Assembly (NCBI RefSeq): GCF_001975665.1
Contig: NZ_CP019419.1
Location: forward strand, 868,001-932,000
Source: Polaribacter reichenbachii
GTDB lineage: Bacteria; Bacteroidota; Bacteroidia; Flavobacteriales; Flavobacteriaceae
Reading direction: 5' to 3'
Length of the DNA stretch: 64,000 bases
Shown here: piece by piece, positions 54,101-62,460 of the stretch
Layout: every line of letters starts with the position of its first letter
Numbering within the stretch: position 1 is the first letter of the stretch
The notes under the pieces: generated by a model
The model's database searches: none
What the model saw: only the letters and a program-made list of their open reading frames with translations
What the model was told of the DNA's origin: nothing
Position numbers and translations under genes: made by a program

Positions 54101-54488
54101 CTACTCCATTATGCCAACCTTTACCACCTGTAATTTTTGCTGATATTGTAATATCTTCGAATTTAAAATCGCCTTTATTTAAGTACAATTTGTTAGATAC
54201 TTCATTACCTATAAAATAAATATCTGATAAACCATCATTATTAATATCGCCAACACCAACACCTGCACCATTATAAACATAATTAAAAACTGCGAAGAAA
54301 TTATTAAAGTTTTCGTTGATATTATTCTTAAAATTGATATTACTCTCAGAGGATTCTATCAATGAAAATATTTGGGTGTTTTCTGTATTTTTTATTGGTG
54401 AGATTGATTTTTCTTCACTTCTATCATCATTTTTACACCCCATTAAAAGAAGCATTATACAGCATATTTTTAGAGAAATTTTCATCAT
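51156..54488 (-). CDS. VCBS/FG-GAP repeat lipoprotein with ASPIC/UnbV domain
   Basis: 1110 residues, lipoprotein signal SLKICCIMLLLMGCKNDD. It has many FG-GAP/VCBS repeats with D-x-[DN]-x-DG calcium loops, e.g. DINNDGLSDIYF, DVNGDGYQDIYV, DFDNDGDLDLVV. Between them (about residues 530-610) is an ASPIC/UnbV domain (NNTGLGAKITINYN, VHFGLGKINTIDKITVLWPDG). Family proteins are surface-exposed and common in Bacteroidota PULs next to susCD, often thought to bind glycans, but function is unclear. Located between the T9SS gene and the PKD/CBM protein; a terminator separates it from the susC operon, and no operator site was found in its short upstream gap. Confidence 0.85.
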   Translation of the reverse strand: MMKISLKICCIMLLLMGCKNDDRSEEKSISPIKNTENTQIFSLIESSESNINFKNNINENFNNFFAVFNYVYNGAGVGVGDINNDGLSDIYFIGNEVSNKLYLNKGDFKFEDITISAKITGGKGWHNGVVMADVNGDGYQDIYVCRGGNSDKDEDRTNLLFINQGDLTFKEQAKAYGLADKGYSLMASFFDMDNDNDLDMYLTNRPNRFFMGYQQVLAGKKKQDDLFRDKIYENVNGKFKEIGLKAGIKNNFGYGLGIVTTDINNDNKTDVFVANDYLERDYLYINQGNKTFKDELTKRFNHIPFYAMGVDIVDFNNDGFEDIMQLEMLPEDYERSKTTMASMNTKLFKDMTSNGFHYQYMHNQLQLNRGNGVFSDVSQYAGISKTDWSWACLGSDFDNDGYRDLYITNGFRRDIWDKDANAKFRAFMQSPQARKNTNEQNAKYITNLFKENKIPNYIYKNNGDLTFTKKIEEWGVAHNSFSNGAAVADFDNDGDLDLVVNNINDEAFIYKNTSEKLKNNYIKIKLNGPEKNNTGLGAKITINYNNQQQFHQFKTVRGYLSSVEPLVHFGLGKINTIDKITVLWPDGKENILENVAVNQLLKIEYADAKIINKNKIESKTIFKEVTASTFKKPFVHKENIYDDFKDQILIPHKLSQNGPCLTVADVNNDGLEDFFVGGASNQSGQIYLQNTRGKFIEKKQSVFNSDAKHEDVGATFFDADGDNDLDLFVVSGGNEFDVHSPILQDRLYINNGKGGFTKSNNLPTLNESGSVVIPLDFDADGDLDLFVGGRLIPKTYPYAPKSFLLENQKGKFIDVTKTIAPELLNIGMVTSAVWADIDGNKNNELIVVGEWMPITVFKLENNTFKNVTSKYGLENTSGWWNKIVATDIDNDGDTDFVIGNLGLNYKFSASEEKPFKVYANDFDKNGTNDIFLAKHYKNREVPIRGKQCTSQQMPNISKKFKTYQEFASADIHEIIGDKEKEGLTYEVKEFASVILKNENGKLRLIKLSAQAQLSVINGIVVEDFNKDGIKDILIAGNKFEVEVETTRADASLGLLMLGTTNGEFKSINYLKSGFKVPFNVKDIQKIKLAKGKTGILTAINNDILKIFEEK

Positions 54489-54540
54489 AATTGATAAGGT
54501 TAATTTAAAAATTTAGGAAACAAAGCTTTTAATTTTAATC

Positions 54541-54575
54541 AAAAAAAAGCCTACTAGATATTCTAAGTAGGCTTT
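54541..54575 (-). terminator. Intrinsic terminator of the susC-susD-PKD operon
   Basis: AAGCCTACT / AGTAGGCTT stem with a ten-base loop, followed on the minus strand by a T8 run. Confidence 0.9.
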
Positions 54576-54597
54576 AATATTTAACAAAATAAACAAA

Positions 54598-56025
54598 TTA
54601 ATCAACTCTATATAAAGATACATCATCCATAAGAACAACTGTACCTGCAGCCTCTTCTAAGGGTCTTAAAACTTGCCAATAATTTCTTTCTAATGCAGTA
54701 TCGCCTACTGTAGAAAAATCAAAAGAAAACTTAGTCCAAGTAGTTGTTATAACACCAGTACCTAAACTTGCATGTGCCCAACCAGCAGCAATAGATCTAA
54801 AATCTAAATTAATATCATCTACTGAACCTTTCATCCAAACACTTAATCTATAAGTACCTTCTTCTACAGGCACATAACCTCCAGTATTTAAGATGTAACC
54901 ATCTTTTACACCATCTAAAGTAATTTGTAAACTATGAGCACCACTATGTTTATCTGTATCGATTACAGCATAATCTTCTGGATTGTTACCAAAACTATTT
55001 GCCCAGTTACCCCAACCAACAGCAGGGAAACCTCCAGGACCATCATCTTCGAAACCTGGGTTTTGAGAAGCCAATAAATTAACAACAGTATTTGTAATTG
55101 GAAACCCCACTAATGGGCCCAATAACTCGCCACTTGGTGCAAAGAAAGTTCCATCATAAGACAAAGTTACTACTTGATCATCTACAACTGGTGTAGCTAA
55201 ATTTAAGATTAACGTATTTGCATCTGTTGCATCGATTTCTACGGATGAAACTGCAGTATCTGTACCATCTATTGAAACAGAATAACTACTTGCATCTGGT
55301 GTACTTACAGGTACCTCATAAGTTACTCTAATATTAGATCCTAAACCTGCTAGCCTTGTTGATGTTGGCGAAATTACTTGTGCATCTACAATAGTAATAA
55401 AATCATTTTTTACAGTTACAGCATCATTTGATGGAGATTCTCTGTGTACAGTTAATTTTACACTATAAGAACCCGTATTTGGATAAGCTACCACAGGATT
55501 TTCTGCTGTACTTGTTGCAGGAACTCCGCCTTCAAACTCCCACATAAAAGTATCAGAAGATTGTGCATCTTCCCATTTTGAAGCAGTATTTAGAGAAAGG
55601 TTTGTAAACTCAATTTCACTACCTAGAAGAGCAGCATTACTACTTGCACTAAATTCTGATGTTACTAAAGGATAAACCTCTACATTAAAATTATGGTCAT
55701 TAACCTCACCATCTGTACTTACAACTTCTAAAAAAGTATTAAAAATACCTGCTGATGCATAATTAACATCTACTACTTCTTGATCTGAAGATGTAATATC
55801 TCCACCTTCAAATGTCCATTGTCTAGAAGAAACATATTTAGACGAATCTGTATAGGTTATTAATTGCCCTTCGTTTATTAACAAAGTACTTGCTGTTGGC
55901 TTTAAAGTAATTTCTTTAAGCCCATCTCTTAAATTTGAATCTTCTTCACAACTGTATGCAAACATCAATGCAACAATCGCTATAAAAGGAAAACTTAATT
56001 TTATTTTATTTTTATATTTTTTCAT
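54598..56025 (-). CDS. PKD- and CBM-containing surface glycan-binding lipoprotein
   Basis: 475 residues, lipoprotein signal FIAIVALMFAYSCEED. Two PKD-like domains (SSRQWTFEGGDITSSDQEVVDV; DTFMWEFEGGVPATST) and a further Ig-like region (VTYEVPVSTPDASSYSVSI), then a C-terminal CBM4/9-type module (NPGFEDDGPGGFPAVGWGNW ... WMKGSVDDINLDFRS ... VVLMDDVSLYRVD). Third gene of the susC operon, the usual place of a SusE/SGBP-like binding protein. Confidence 0.85.
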   Translation of the reverse strand: MKKYKNKIKLSFPFIAIVALMFAYSCEEDSNLRDGLKEITLKPTASTLLINEGQLITYTDSSKYVSSRQWTFEGGDITSSDQEVVDVNYASAGIFNTFLEVVSTDGEVNDHNFNVEVYPLVTSEFSASSNAALLGSEIEFTNLSLNTASKWEDAQSSDTFMWEFEGGVPATSTAENPVVAYPNTGSYSVKLTVHRESPSNDAVTVKNDFITIVDAQVISPTSTRLAGLGSNIRVTYEVPVSTPDASSYSVSIDGTDTAVSSVEIDATDANTLILNLATPVVDDQVVTLSYDGTFFAPSGELLGPLVGFPITNTVVNLLASQNPGFEDDGPGGFPAVGWGNWANSFGNNPEDYAVIDTDKHSGAHSLQITLDGVKDGYILNTGGYVPVEEGTYRLSVWMKGSVDDINLDFRSIAAGWAHASLGTGVITTTWTKFSFDFSTVGDTALERNYWQVLRPLEEAAGTVVLMDDVSLYRVD

Positions 56026-56046
56026 AATTTATATTGATTTATTGAT

Positions 56047-57603
56047 TTAATAACCCGGATTTTGAACTAAATTAGGGTTCAATTGCATTTCAGAATCTGG
56101 AATAGGCCATCTAATTTCGTGATCTTCATAATTAACACCAGGGTTACCTGCATTCCACCAGCCAGCTTCGTTTATGTTAAGAATAGTTTCTTTATATTTA
56201 CCATATCTTACTAAATCGAAACGTCTCCATCCTTCAAAACAAAGTTCTCTTCTTCTTTCTGCTAATAACTCATCAGCATTTTCTTGTTGTGATCCTAAAA
56301 CCATATCTGCAACAGCACCATCTACAGCTCTTGCTCTTCCTCTTAATCTATTTACAGTCATATCTAAAACAGATTGTGTAAGTTTACCTTGCCCATTTAA
56401 AGCCTCTGCGTATAACAATAATACATCTGCATATCTAATATATGGGTTATCGAAAGGTGTATCGTTTGCATAAGAATTTGGTTTTTCTGCATGCCATTTC
56501 CAAGCTCTCCATGCACCTTCTGTTGCTGGCCAAGTACTTGGGTCTATTTCTACTGCTTCTTCAGGAGAAACATCATTTGCATTATGAACTGCTATATTGT
56601 TTCGTAATCTTAAATCATCAGTTTCGTAATCTTTTCTAAATTCGTGATTAATATAGCAAGTTCCCCAGCCTCCACCTTCGTTTACACTTCCATTTGGCCC
56701 GTAAAAAGTACTTAAGTTTCCTCCTTCACTTAATCCTGGTCCTTCCATAGAGAAAGATATAATCATTTCTACACTTTGCTCGTGTTCTAAATCGAACACT
56801 TCTGCATAATTTGGTAATAAATCATAAACGCCACTTGTAATTACTTTGTTTAAAGCTTTTTCAGCTAATGAAAACTTATCTGTTTGGTTTAAAGGAAAAC
56901 CTGTCATTTGTAAATATACTTTACCTAACAAAGCATTTGCTGCACCTTTTGTTACTCTACCTCCACCTTGTTCGCTTGGTAAATGTGCTTCTGCTTCAAT
57001 TAAATTTTGCACTATAAAATCGTACACTTCTGCAGGACTAGCTTGACTTACTTCTAAATTATTTAAATCTATTGTTTCGTTTGTAATTAAAGGCACATTT
57101 TCGAATGCATTTACTAAAGCAAAATACGTTGCAGCTCTTATCCATTTTGCTTGAGCAACAATGTATTCTTTATCTTCTGTTTCTATTTGATCTGGCGTCA
57201 TTGCACCTACTCTATCTACTACACTATTTGCAATATTTACAGCTTTATACAACTGCCTCCACATACTAGAAATTGACCCCATTGAAGGAGAAACTTGCTG
57301 TAGATACATTTCTTTTCTACCTGCACCACCCCAACCAGGCACTACAACTTCATCTGTAGCAATTGTACCCCAATGAATTGCAAATGGCTCAACACCACTA
57401 CCTCCAGAACCTAAAAGGTTATGAATAGCATCGTAAGCACCAACTAAATAAATTTCTGCACCAGCTTTATCTACCAAAAGAGCATCTGGATCTACGAATG
57501 TAGATGGGTTCTCTTTTAAGATAACATCACTACAGGAAGTAACAAGCGAAAATGTTACCAACAATAGGAAAATTGTTTTAAAATTTGTTTTTATTTTTAT
57601 CAT
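56047..57603 (-). CDS. susD: SusD/RagB family glycan-binding lipoprotein
   Basis: 518 residues, lipoprotein signal IFLLLVTFSLVTSCSD. The helical SusD core (YDAIHNLLGSGGSGVEP, MWRQLYKAVNIANSVVDRV, AKWIRAATYFALVNAFENVPLI) and the C-terminal SusD-like signature (YIRYADVLLLYAEALNGQG... LAERRRELCFEGWRRFDLVRYG) are clear. It forms the lid of the SusC channel at the outer membrane. It is 20 bp downstream of the susC gene. Confidence 0.95.
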   Translation of the reverse strand: MIKIKTNFKTIFLLLVTFSLVTSCSDVILKENPSTFVDPDALLVDKAGAEIYLVGAYDAIHNLLGSGGSGVEPFAIHWGTIATDEVVVPGWGGAGRKEMYLQQVSPSMGSISSMWRQLYKAVNIANSVVDRVGAMTPDQIETEDKEYIVAQAKWIRAATYFALVNAFENVPLITNETIDLNNLEVSQASPAEVYDFIVQNLIEAEAHLPSEQGGGRVTKGAANALLGKVYLQMTGFPLNQTDKFSLAEKALNKVITSGVYDLLPNYAEVFDLEHEQSVEMIISFSMEGPGLSEGGNLSTFYGPNGSVNEGGGWGTCYINHEFRKDYETDDLRLRNNIAVHNANDVSPEEAVEIDPSTWPATEGAWRAWKWHAEKPNSYANDTPFDNPYIRYADVLLLYAEALNGQGKLTQSVLDMTVNRLRGRARAVDGAVADMVLGSQQENADELLAERRRELCFEGWRRFDLVRYGKYKETILNINEAGWWNAGNPGVNYEDHEIRWPIPDSEMQLNPNLVQNPGY

Positions 57604-57622
57604 GTCTTTTTATTTTTATTTA

Positions 57623-60600
57623 TTAAAACCCAACATTTAAACCTAACCTAAACGTTCTTGCTCTTGGATAAGAATCAGAATCTAAACCTGGCGTTAATTG
57701 ATTGTTACCTACACTAACATCTGGATCGAAACCTGTATATTTTGTAAATAAGAAAGCGTTATCTACAGCTCCATAAAATCTGATTGATTTTATGCCCATT
57801 TTCTCTGTAGTCTTTTTAGGAAGATTGTAACCCAAAGTAATGTTTGCAATTCTTAAATAAGAACCATCTTCTATAAAGTGAGAATATGTATTACCACCAA
57901 TACCTGCGTCTCCATAACCCCAAATACCAGCTACATCTGTGTCTGGATTTTCTGGTGTCCAACGATCTGCTTGTGTACCATATTTATTAAAGTAAGGAAT
58001 TGCAGTAGCTTCTCCTTTATCTCTATTTTTGTTATAAACATCATTACCATAAGACCATTGTGCAATTACTGTTAAATCGAACTGCTTATATTTAAAGTTA
58101 TTTGTTAAACCACCAAAGTGTTTTGGTGCAGTTCTACCAATAATTGTTCTGTCTTCTGCATCTACGTTTCCATCTCCATTTTGATCTACAAATTTTGGCA
58201 TTCCTGGACGATAATTATCTAAATTACCAACACCAGAAGAAGTCACTGTACCATCTTTAAGTGTATACGTTAAATCGTAATAAGGTAAATTTTGATCTGC
58301 AGCATCTTGTCTCATTTTAGCAGCAGCTTCTGCATTACTTAAACCATCAAAAGCAGCAAAATCTGAATAATTATAAACTCCATCTACCTCAATACCAAAT
58401 ATAGATCCTAAAGATTCACCAACTCTTACTACGTAATCATTAGTGATTTGGTTAGAACCAGTTGCTGTTACAAAAAACTCATCTGCATCACCTAAATTAG
58501 TAATCTCGTTTTTATTAAAACTGATGTTAAAATTAGATGTCCAAGAGAAGTCTTCTGTTTCTATATTTACAGTGTTTAAAGAAAATTCAAAACCTTTATT
58601 AGTCATAGAACCAATATTTTGAAAAGAAGTCTCGAAACCAGAAGTTGTTGGTAATGGTCTTGCTAATAATAAATCTGTAGTTTCTTTTTCGTAATAATCG
58701 ATTTCCATAGCTATTTTACTATCAAATAAACCTAAAGAAATACCTGCATCTAATTGAGAAGTAGTTTCCCAAGTTAAATCTGGATTTGATAATTGATTAA
58801 TAGCAACCCCAGTTGTTAAAGAACTACCATTAAAAATTGCACTTGCTAAACTTGCTCTTGCTAAAGATCTGTAAGAACCAATTGAAGCATTACCTGTTTC
58901 ACCATAACTTGCTTTTAATTTTAAGTTACTAATTACATTGTTTCCTTTTAAGAAATCTTCGTTAGATGTTTTCCAAGCAATACCTGCAGACGGAAAGAAA
59001 CCCCATCTACCACCTTCTGCAAAACGAGAAGAACCATCATAACGTCCACTAACATTTAATGTCCATTTATCAGAAAAATCATATTGAATTCTTGCTAAAT
59101 AAGATTTTAAAACACTGTCTGAATAATCAGATCGAGAAGGTAAAGTTACTTCTGCTGTTCCTAGATTATCAATATTAATATTTGGTAAATTAAATCCTGT
59201 TGATGCAGTTATAAGATTTTCATAAGAACCTTGCTGTTGTTCGTAAACTGCTGTAACATTAAACGTGTGTACACCAAAAGATTTTCGCCAATTTAAATTT
59301 TGCTCTACAGTTATACCTTTACCTAAACCTGTACCTACAAAAGCTCTACCATTTGCAGATTGACCCCAACCAAATTTTTCTGAAAAGTATCTTTTACCTT
59401 TATTACCAAACATATTTAATCTTATAGAAGATTTAAAAATTAAATCGTCTGTAAGCTTATATTGTATGTATGCATTACTATAGATGTTGTAACCTATTCT
59501 TTTGTTGATATCGTTCTCTAAAATTAAATTTGGGTTAGAAACATCTCCATTTCTTAAAGAAACAATTCTTCCATTTTCATCATAAACAGCATCATCATAT
59601 TGTGTTAAACCTTGTGCAGGGCTAAATAAAACTGCTTGTGTAATAACACCAGATCTACCATTACCATTTTCTGTTGCAGCAGAAACAATACCTCCACTTT
59701 GGTTATAACCTACATTTAAACTGATACCTGTTTTTAGTTTATCAGAAATATTTTGATCTACTCTAAAATTTGCTGAATATCTTTCATAATCTGTAGTTTT
59801 AATAATACCTTCTTGATTTAAATAAGAGAAAGAAGCAGAATATGAAGTTTTATCTGTACCCCCACTTAAACCAATTTTATAGTTCGTAGTAATTGCAGTA
59901 CGTGTAATTTCGTCTTGCCAATCTGTTAAAATTACTCTTGGATCGTTTAAATCTATTGGATTACCATATTGATCTCTATAAGCTCCCATAAATTGGTTAC
60001 CTTCTACATTAGGATCCCAAGGAGTATACTCTAATCTATAATCTACAAATTCTTGAGCTGTTAATAAATCTAACTTATTAGAAATAGTTGAAAAACTAGT
60101 AAACGTTTCAAAACTTAAATTTGCTCTACCTTTTTTACCTCTTTTAGTGGTAATTAAAATTACACCGTTTGCTCCTCTAGAACCATAAATAGCTGTTGCA
60201 GATGCATCTTTTAAAATTTCTATAGACTGAATGTTACTAGGATCTATGTTTGCTAACGGACTTGTACTACTGTTACCGATACCAAGACCTGTACCTTGTG
60301 CTGTACCTTCTATTGCAAAACCATCAATTACATATAAAGGATCGCTACTTGCATTAATAGAAGTACCTCCACGAATACGAATTTTAGACCCAGCTCCTGG
60401 TCCACCTTCAGAAGATACAACTTGTACACCAGATGCTTTTGCAGCTAAAGTACCCTCAAAAGAAACAGGCTTTACTTTGTCTAAATCTTCTGTTTTAAGA
60501 GATACAACTGCACCCGTTAAATCTTTTCTTCTAACACTACCATAACCGATTACTACAATCTCATCTAATTTTGCAACGTCTTCAGAAAGCGAAACGTTCA

Positions 60601-60889
60601 TTTTTTTAGATGTACCAACTGTAACTTCTTTTTTTACAAAACCGATATAAGTAAACACTAAAATATCTCCTGGTTTAGCAACAATGGTGTAGTTACCATC
60701 AAAATCTGCAGTAACTCCCACTTTGGTTCCTTTAACCACTACACTAGCCCCAGGGAGTGGTTCTCCTCCAGAAGAAACAGTACCCGTAATATTTTGTAAT
60801 TGAGCATGGGCAACTCCAAATGTCATAAGGCAAATTAAACAAGAAAAGATTGTTTTTAACCGCCAGTAAGCACGTAAATTAAGCTTCAT
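57623..60889 (-). CDS. susC: SusC/RagA family TonB-linked outer membrane transporter
   Basis: 1088 residues from ATG 60889 (MKLNLRAYWRLKTIFSCLIC); an open frame to 61018 would add 43 residues that run through the operator repeats and is rejected. Signal peptide, carboxypeptidase-like domain (NITGTVSSGGEPLPGASVVV), SusC signature (DEIVVIGYGSVRRKDLTGAV), plug domain (GGTSINASSDPLYVIDG, YGSRGANGVILITTKRG), then the beta barrel ending in RTFRLGLNVGF. It imports galactan oligosaccharides with SusD. Two direct repeats of ATGACATATG, 21 bp apart, lie 60-86 bp upstream. Confidence 0.95.
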   Translation of the reverse strand: MKLNLRAYWRLKTIFSCLICLMTFGVAHAQLQNITGTVSSGGEPLPGASVVVKGTKVGVTADFDGNYTIVAKPGDILVFTYIGFVKKEVTVGTSKKMNVSLSEDVAKLDEIVVIGYGSVRRKDLTGAVVSLKTEDLDKVKPVSFEGTLAAKASGVQVVSSEGGPGAGSKIRIRGGTSINASSDPLYVIDGFAIEGTAQGTGLGIGNSSTSPLANIDPSNIQSIEILKDASATAIYGSRGANGVILITTKRGKKGRANLSFETFTSFSTISNKLDLLTAQEFVDYRLEYTPWDPNVEGNQFMGAYRDQYGNPIDLNDPRVILTDWQDEITRTAITTNYKIGLSGGTDKTSYSASFSYLNQEGIIKTTDYERYSANFRVDQNISDKLKTGISLNVGYNQSGGIVSAATENGNGRSGVITQAVLFSPAQGLTQYDDAVYDENGRIVSLRNGDVSNPNLILENDINKRIGYNIYSNAYIQYKLTDDLIFKSSIRLNMFGNKGKRYFSEKFGWGQSANGRAFVGTGLGKGITVEQNLNWRKSFGVHTFNVTAVYEQQQGSYENLITASTGFNLPNINIDNLGTAEVTLPSRSDYSDSVLKSYLARIQYDFSDKWTLNVSGRYDGSSRFAEGGRWGFFPSAGIAWKTSNEDFLKGNNVISNLKLKASYGETGNASIGSYRSLARASLASAIFNGSSLTTGVAINQLSNPDLTWETTSQLDAGISLGLFDSKIAMEIDYYEKETTDLLLARPLPTTSGFETSFQNIGSMTNKGFEFSLNTVNIETEDFSWTSNFNISFNKNEITNLGDADEFFVTATGSNQITNDYVVRVGESLGSIFGIEVDGVYNYSDFAAFDGLSNAEAAAKMRQDAADQNLPYYDLTYTLKDGTVTSSGVGNLDNYRPGMPKFVDQNGDGNVDAEDRTIIGRTAPKHFGGLTNNFKYKQFDLTVIAQWSYGNDVYNKNRDKGEATAIPYFNKYGTQADRWTPENPDTDVAGIWGYGDAGIGGNTYSHFIEDGSYLRIANITLGYNLPKKTTEKMGIKSIRFYGAVDNAFLFTKYTGFDPDVSVGNNQLTPGLDSDSYPRARTFRLGLNVGF

Positions 60890-60948
60890 ATTATTTTTAT
60901 TTAAATTAGTAAAACAAAATTTCAAATTTGTTAACAAAATGCTAATGA

Positions 60949-60975
60949 CATATGGATAATTTATTATGACATATG
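60949..60975 (+). promoter_or_regulatory. Candidate HTCS operator 7 (susC)
   Basis: CATATG-N15-CATATG, part of the 10-bp direct repeats ATGACATATG at 60945-60954 and 60966-60975, exactly two helical turns apart. It begins 60 bp upstream of the susC ATG. This is the best example of the site. Confidence 0.65.
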
Positions 60976-61101
60976 ATTTTGATAAAAAAATCAACCTTTT
61001 TTTAGGATTTTTAACCAATTACTAGGAGAGTTTTGAGGTAATTGTAAAAAAAACTATAATTAAGAGCTCACTGTTATTGAGCTGTTTTGCATAACAGTCT
61101 A

Positions 61102-61143
61102 CATATGTTTTAGTATAATAATCATTTGTATTATACTAAAACA
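61102..61143. promoter_or_regulatory. Candidate HTCS operator 8 within a 38-bp palindrome
   Basis: The 15-bp arms TGTTTTAGTATAATA (61106-61120) and TATTATACTAAAACA (61129-61143) are perfectly complementary around ATCATTTG. On the minus strand the double hexamer is CAAATG-N15-CATATG (61128-61102), 21-bp period. It lies just upstream of the -7 box of the plug lipoprotein gene and between two divergent genes, so it is regulatory rather than a terminator. Confidence 0.6.
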
Positions 61144-61154
61144 CATTAAGATTT

Positions 61155-61162
61155 TATCTTTG
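61155..61162 (+). promoter_or_regulatory. -7 box of the plug lipoprotein gene
   Basis: TATCTTTG is a perfect TAnnTTTG, ending 14 bp before the TTG start at 61177, which supports that non-ATG start. Confidence 0.65.
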
Positions 61163-61176
61163 AGAAAAGCCAAAAT

Positions 61177-61617
61177 TTGATACAATCTATCTCTTCTCAC
61201 AAAAAAAAGCTGTATATTTTAACTTTATTTGTATGCTTAGGTTTACTATATAATTGCAGTTCTGTAAACAAGACAACAGCATCAAAAACTACACAAAAGA
61301 TTGATAAAAAAACCGAAAATGAATCTTTAAACATAGATTTATCATTGGCAAATCAATTAAGAAAAGTGGCCGGTGTATCTGTTCAAGGAAATGGAATGGG
61401 TGCAATTATTTTTATCCGAGGAAAATCATCTATAAATATGAAATCTGATCCATTATTTTTGATTAACGATCAGATTATTAATGGTGGGTATTCTGCTGTA
61501 TACAATATGCTAGACCCAAGAGATATTATAGAAATAGAAGTTTTAAAAAATGCAAATGAAACATCTCCTTTTGGTGTAAGAGGAGCAAATGGTGTAATAA
61601 AAATAACAACCAAATAA
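61177..61617 (+). CDS. Orphan TonB plug-domain lipoprotein (TTG start)
   Basis: 146 residues starting from TTG; no in-frame ATG exists before about 61396 and an in-frame stop lies upstream at 61147, so TTG is required for the signal. A lipoprotein signal (LYILTLFVCLGLLYNCSS) is followed by a complete SusC-type plug domain: VAGVSVQGNGMGAIIFIRGKS, INMKSDPLFLINDQ, YNMLDPRDIIEIEVLKN and FGVRGANGVIKITTK. No barrel follows. Membership in the susC divergent region and the palindromic operator tie it to the PUL. It may be a periplasmic or lipid-anchored partner that modulates SusC; unproven. Confidence 0.8.
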   Translation: MIQSISSHKKKLYILTLFVCLGLLYNCSSVNKTTASKTTQKIDKKTENESLNIDLSLANQLRKVAGVSVQGNGMGAIIFIRGKSSINMKSDPLFLINDQIINGGYSAVYNMLDPRDIIEIEVLKNANETSPFGVRGANGVIKITTK

Positions 61618-61644
61618 AACTTAAAATAACACAACTGTTTATTT

Positions 61645-62011
61645 AAACGAAGCTTGTATTATTCTAAAACAGATTACAGCAAAATAGCTAAACAGATGCT
61701 AAAAAACCTAAAAGCAAATCTTCTTAAATATCCTTCTAAGTATAGCAATTGGTTAAATTTAATAACCAATTATACCAAACCCTAATATGAGATTGTTATT
61801 ACTGGTGATAAAAGTTTAGAATATCAAAAAGAATTATTCAATTATTACATTCTTAATACTATTTTTGCAGGATCTACTGTTTCTAAAACTAAATTACCAT
61901 TTTTAGAAAATAAATTTATTGAAGGTAATTCTTACATTATACATCTGCAATTTCGGAAGCTGTAAATTGCCTCAAAAATAGATTGAAAATGCTTTAGCAT
62001 TAATTGATAAA
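61645..62011 (+). pseudogene. Degraded C-terminal remnant of a YyaL/DUF255 thioredoxin-domain gene
   Basis: In one frame from 61657 the sequence reads YYSKTDYSKIAKQMLKNLKA, then SNWLNLITNYTKP followed by an in-frame TAA and YEIVITGDKSLEYQKEL, then LNTIFAGSTVSKTKLPFLEN and FIEGNSYI. The reading then shifts frame to CNFGSCKLPQK, meets a TAG, and ends IENALALIDK. The order and spacing match the last about 120 residues of thioredoxin domain-containing proteins of the YyaL family. There is no start, two stops and one frameshift, so it is dead. The 5' part is missing. Confidence 0.7.
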
Positions 62012-62053
62012 CAAACTACTTTCTGTTACATCTAAATTAAAAGTTAAACGGCT

Positions 62054-62080
62054 CATATGAATTCATAATTAGAACATATG
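62054..62080. promoter_or_regulatory. Candidate HTCS operator 9
   Basis: CATATG-N15-CATATG, 21-bp period, in the gap before the small secreted protein gene at 62153; it ends 73 bp before that ATG. Flanks match the other sites poorly. Confidence 0.4.
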
Positions 62081-62152
62081 TCTTTCTTAAATACTTATTT
62101 TAAAGATATCTTTGATTATCTATTTAATAATTAATTAATAACAGTAAACAAA

Positions 62153-62455
62153 ATGAAGAAATTAGTATTATTTATTTTCGCGTTAATACTTTCGATTTCT
62201 ATCTCTGCACAAGAGAAAAAAACTTTTGAAGGTGCAATTGCTCAAGCTGGTTTAACAAAAGCTGAAACTGTAAAAGCTATGGAAATTCAGAAAGAAAAAA
62301 TAGCTAAATTAAAGGTGATTAGAAAAAAAGACTTAACCAAAGAGGAAAAGAAAGAAAAGATAAAAGAAGTTAGAATAGCTTCTTCTGCAAAACTTAGAAA
62401 ACTTCTTGGAAAAGAAAAAATGAAAGCGATAAATCAATACTGGAAAAAGAACTAA
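62153..62455 (+). CDS. Small secreted helical protein
   Basis: 100 residues. Signal peptide KLVLFIFALILSISISAQ, then about 80 residues very rich in lysine and glutamate (KAMEIQKEKIAKLKVIRKKD, KEEKKEKIKEV), probably a periplasmic helical hairpin similar in general style to Spy-like or DUF4890 proteins. Function unknown. It is intact between two gene remnants, and has a candidate operator upstream. Confidence 0.65.
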   Translation: MKKLVLFIFALILSISISAQEKKTFEGAIAQAGLTKAETVKAMEIQKEKIAKLKVIRKKDLTKEEKKEKIKEVRIASSAKLRKLLGKEKMKAINQYWKKN

Positions 62456-62460
62456 AACTA

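Noticed and set aside
60890..61018. Upstream extension of susC by 43 residues
   Set aside because: A normal signal peptide begins at 60889, and the extension contains the 21-bp direct repeats.
61106..61143. Palindrome as a transcription terminator
   Set aside because: The flanking genes diverge, so nothing needs terminating there, and no T run follows.
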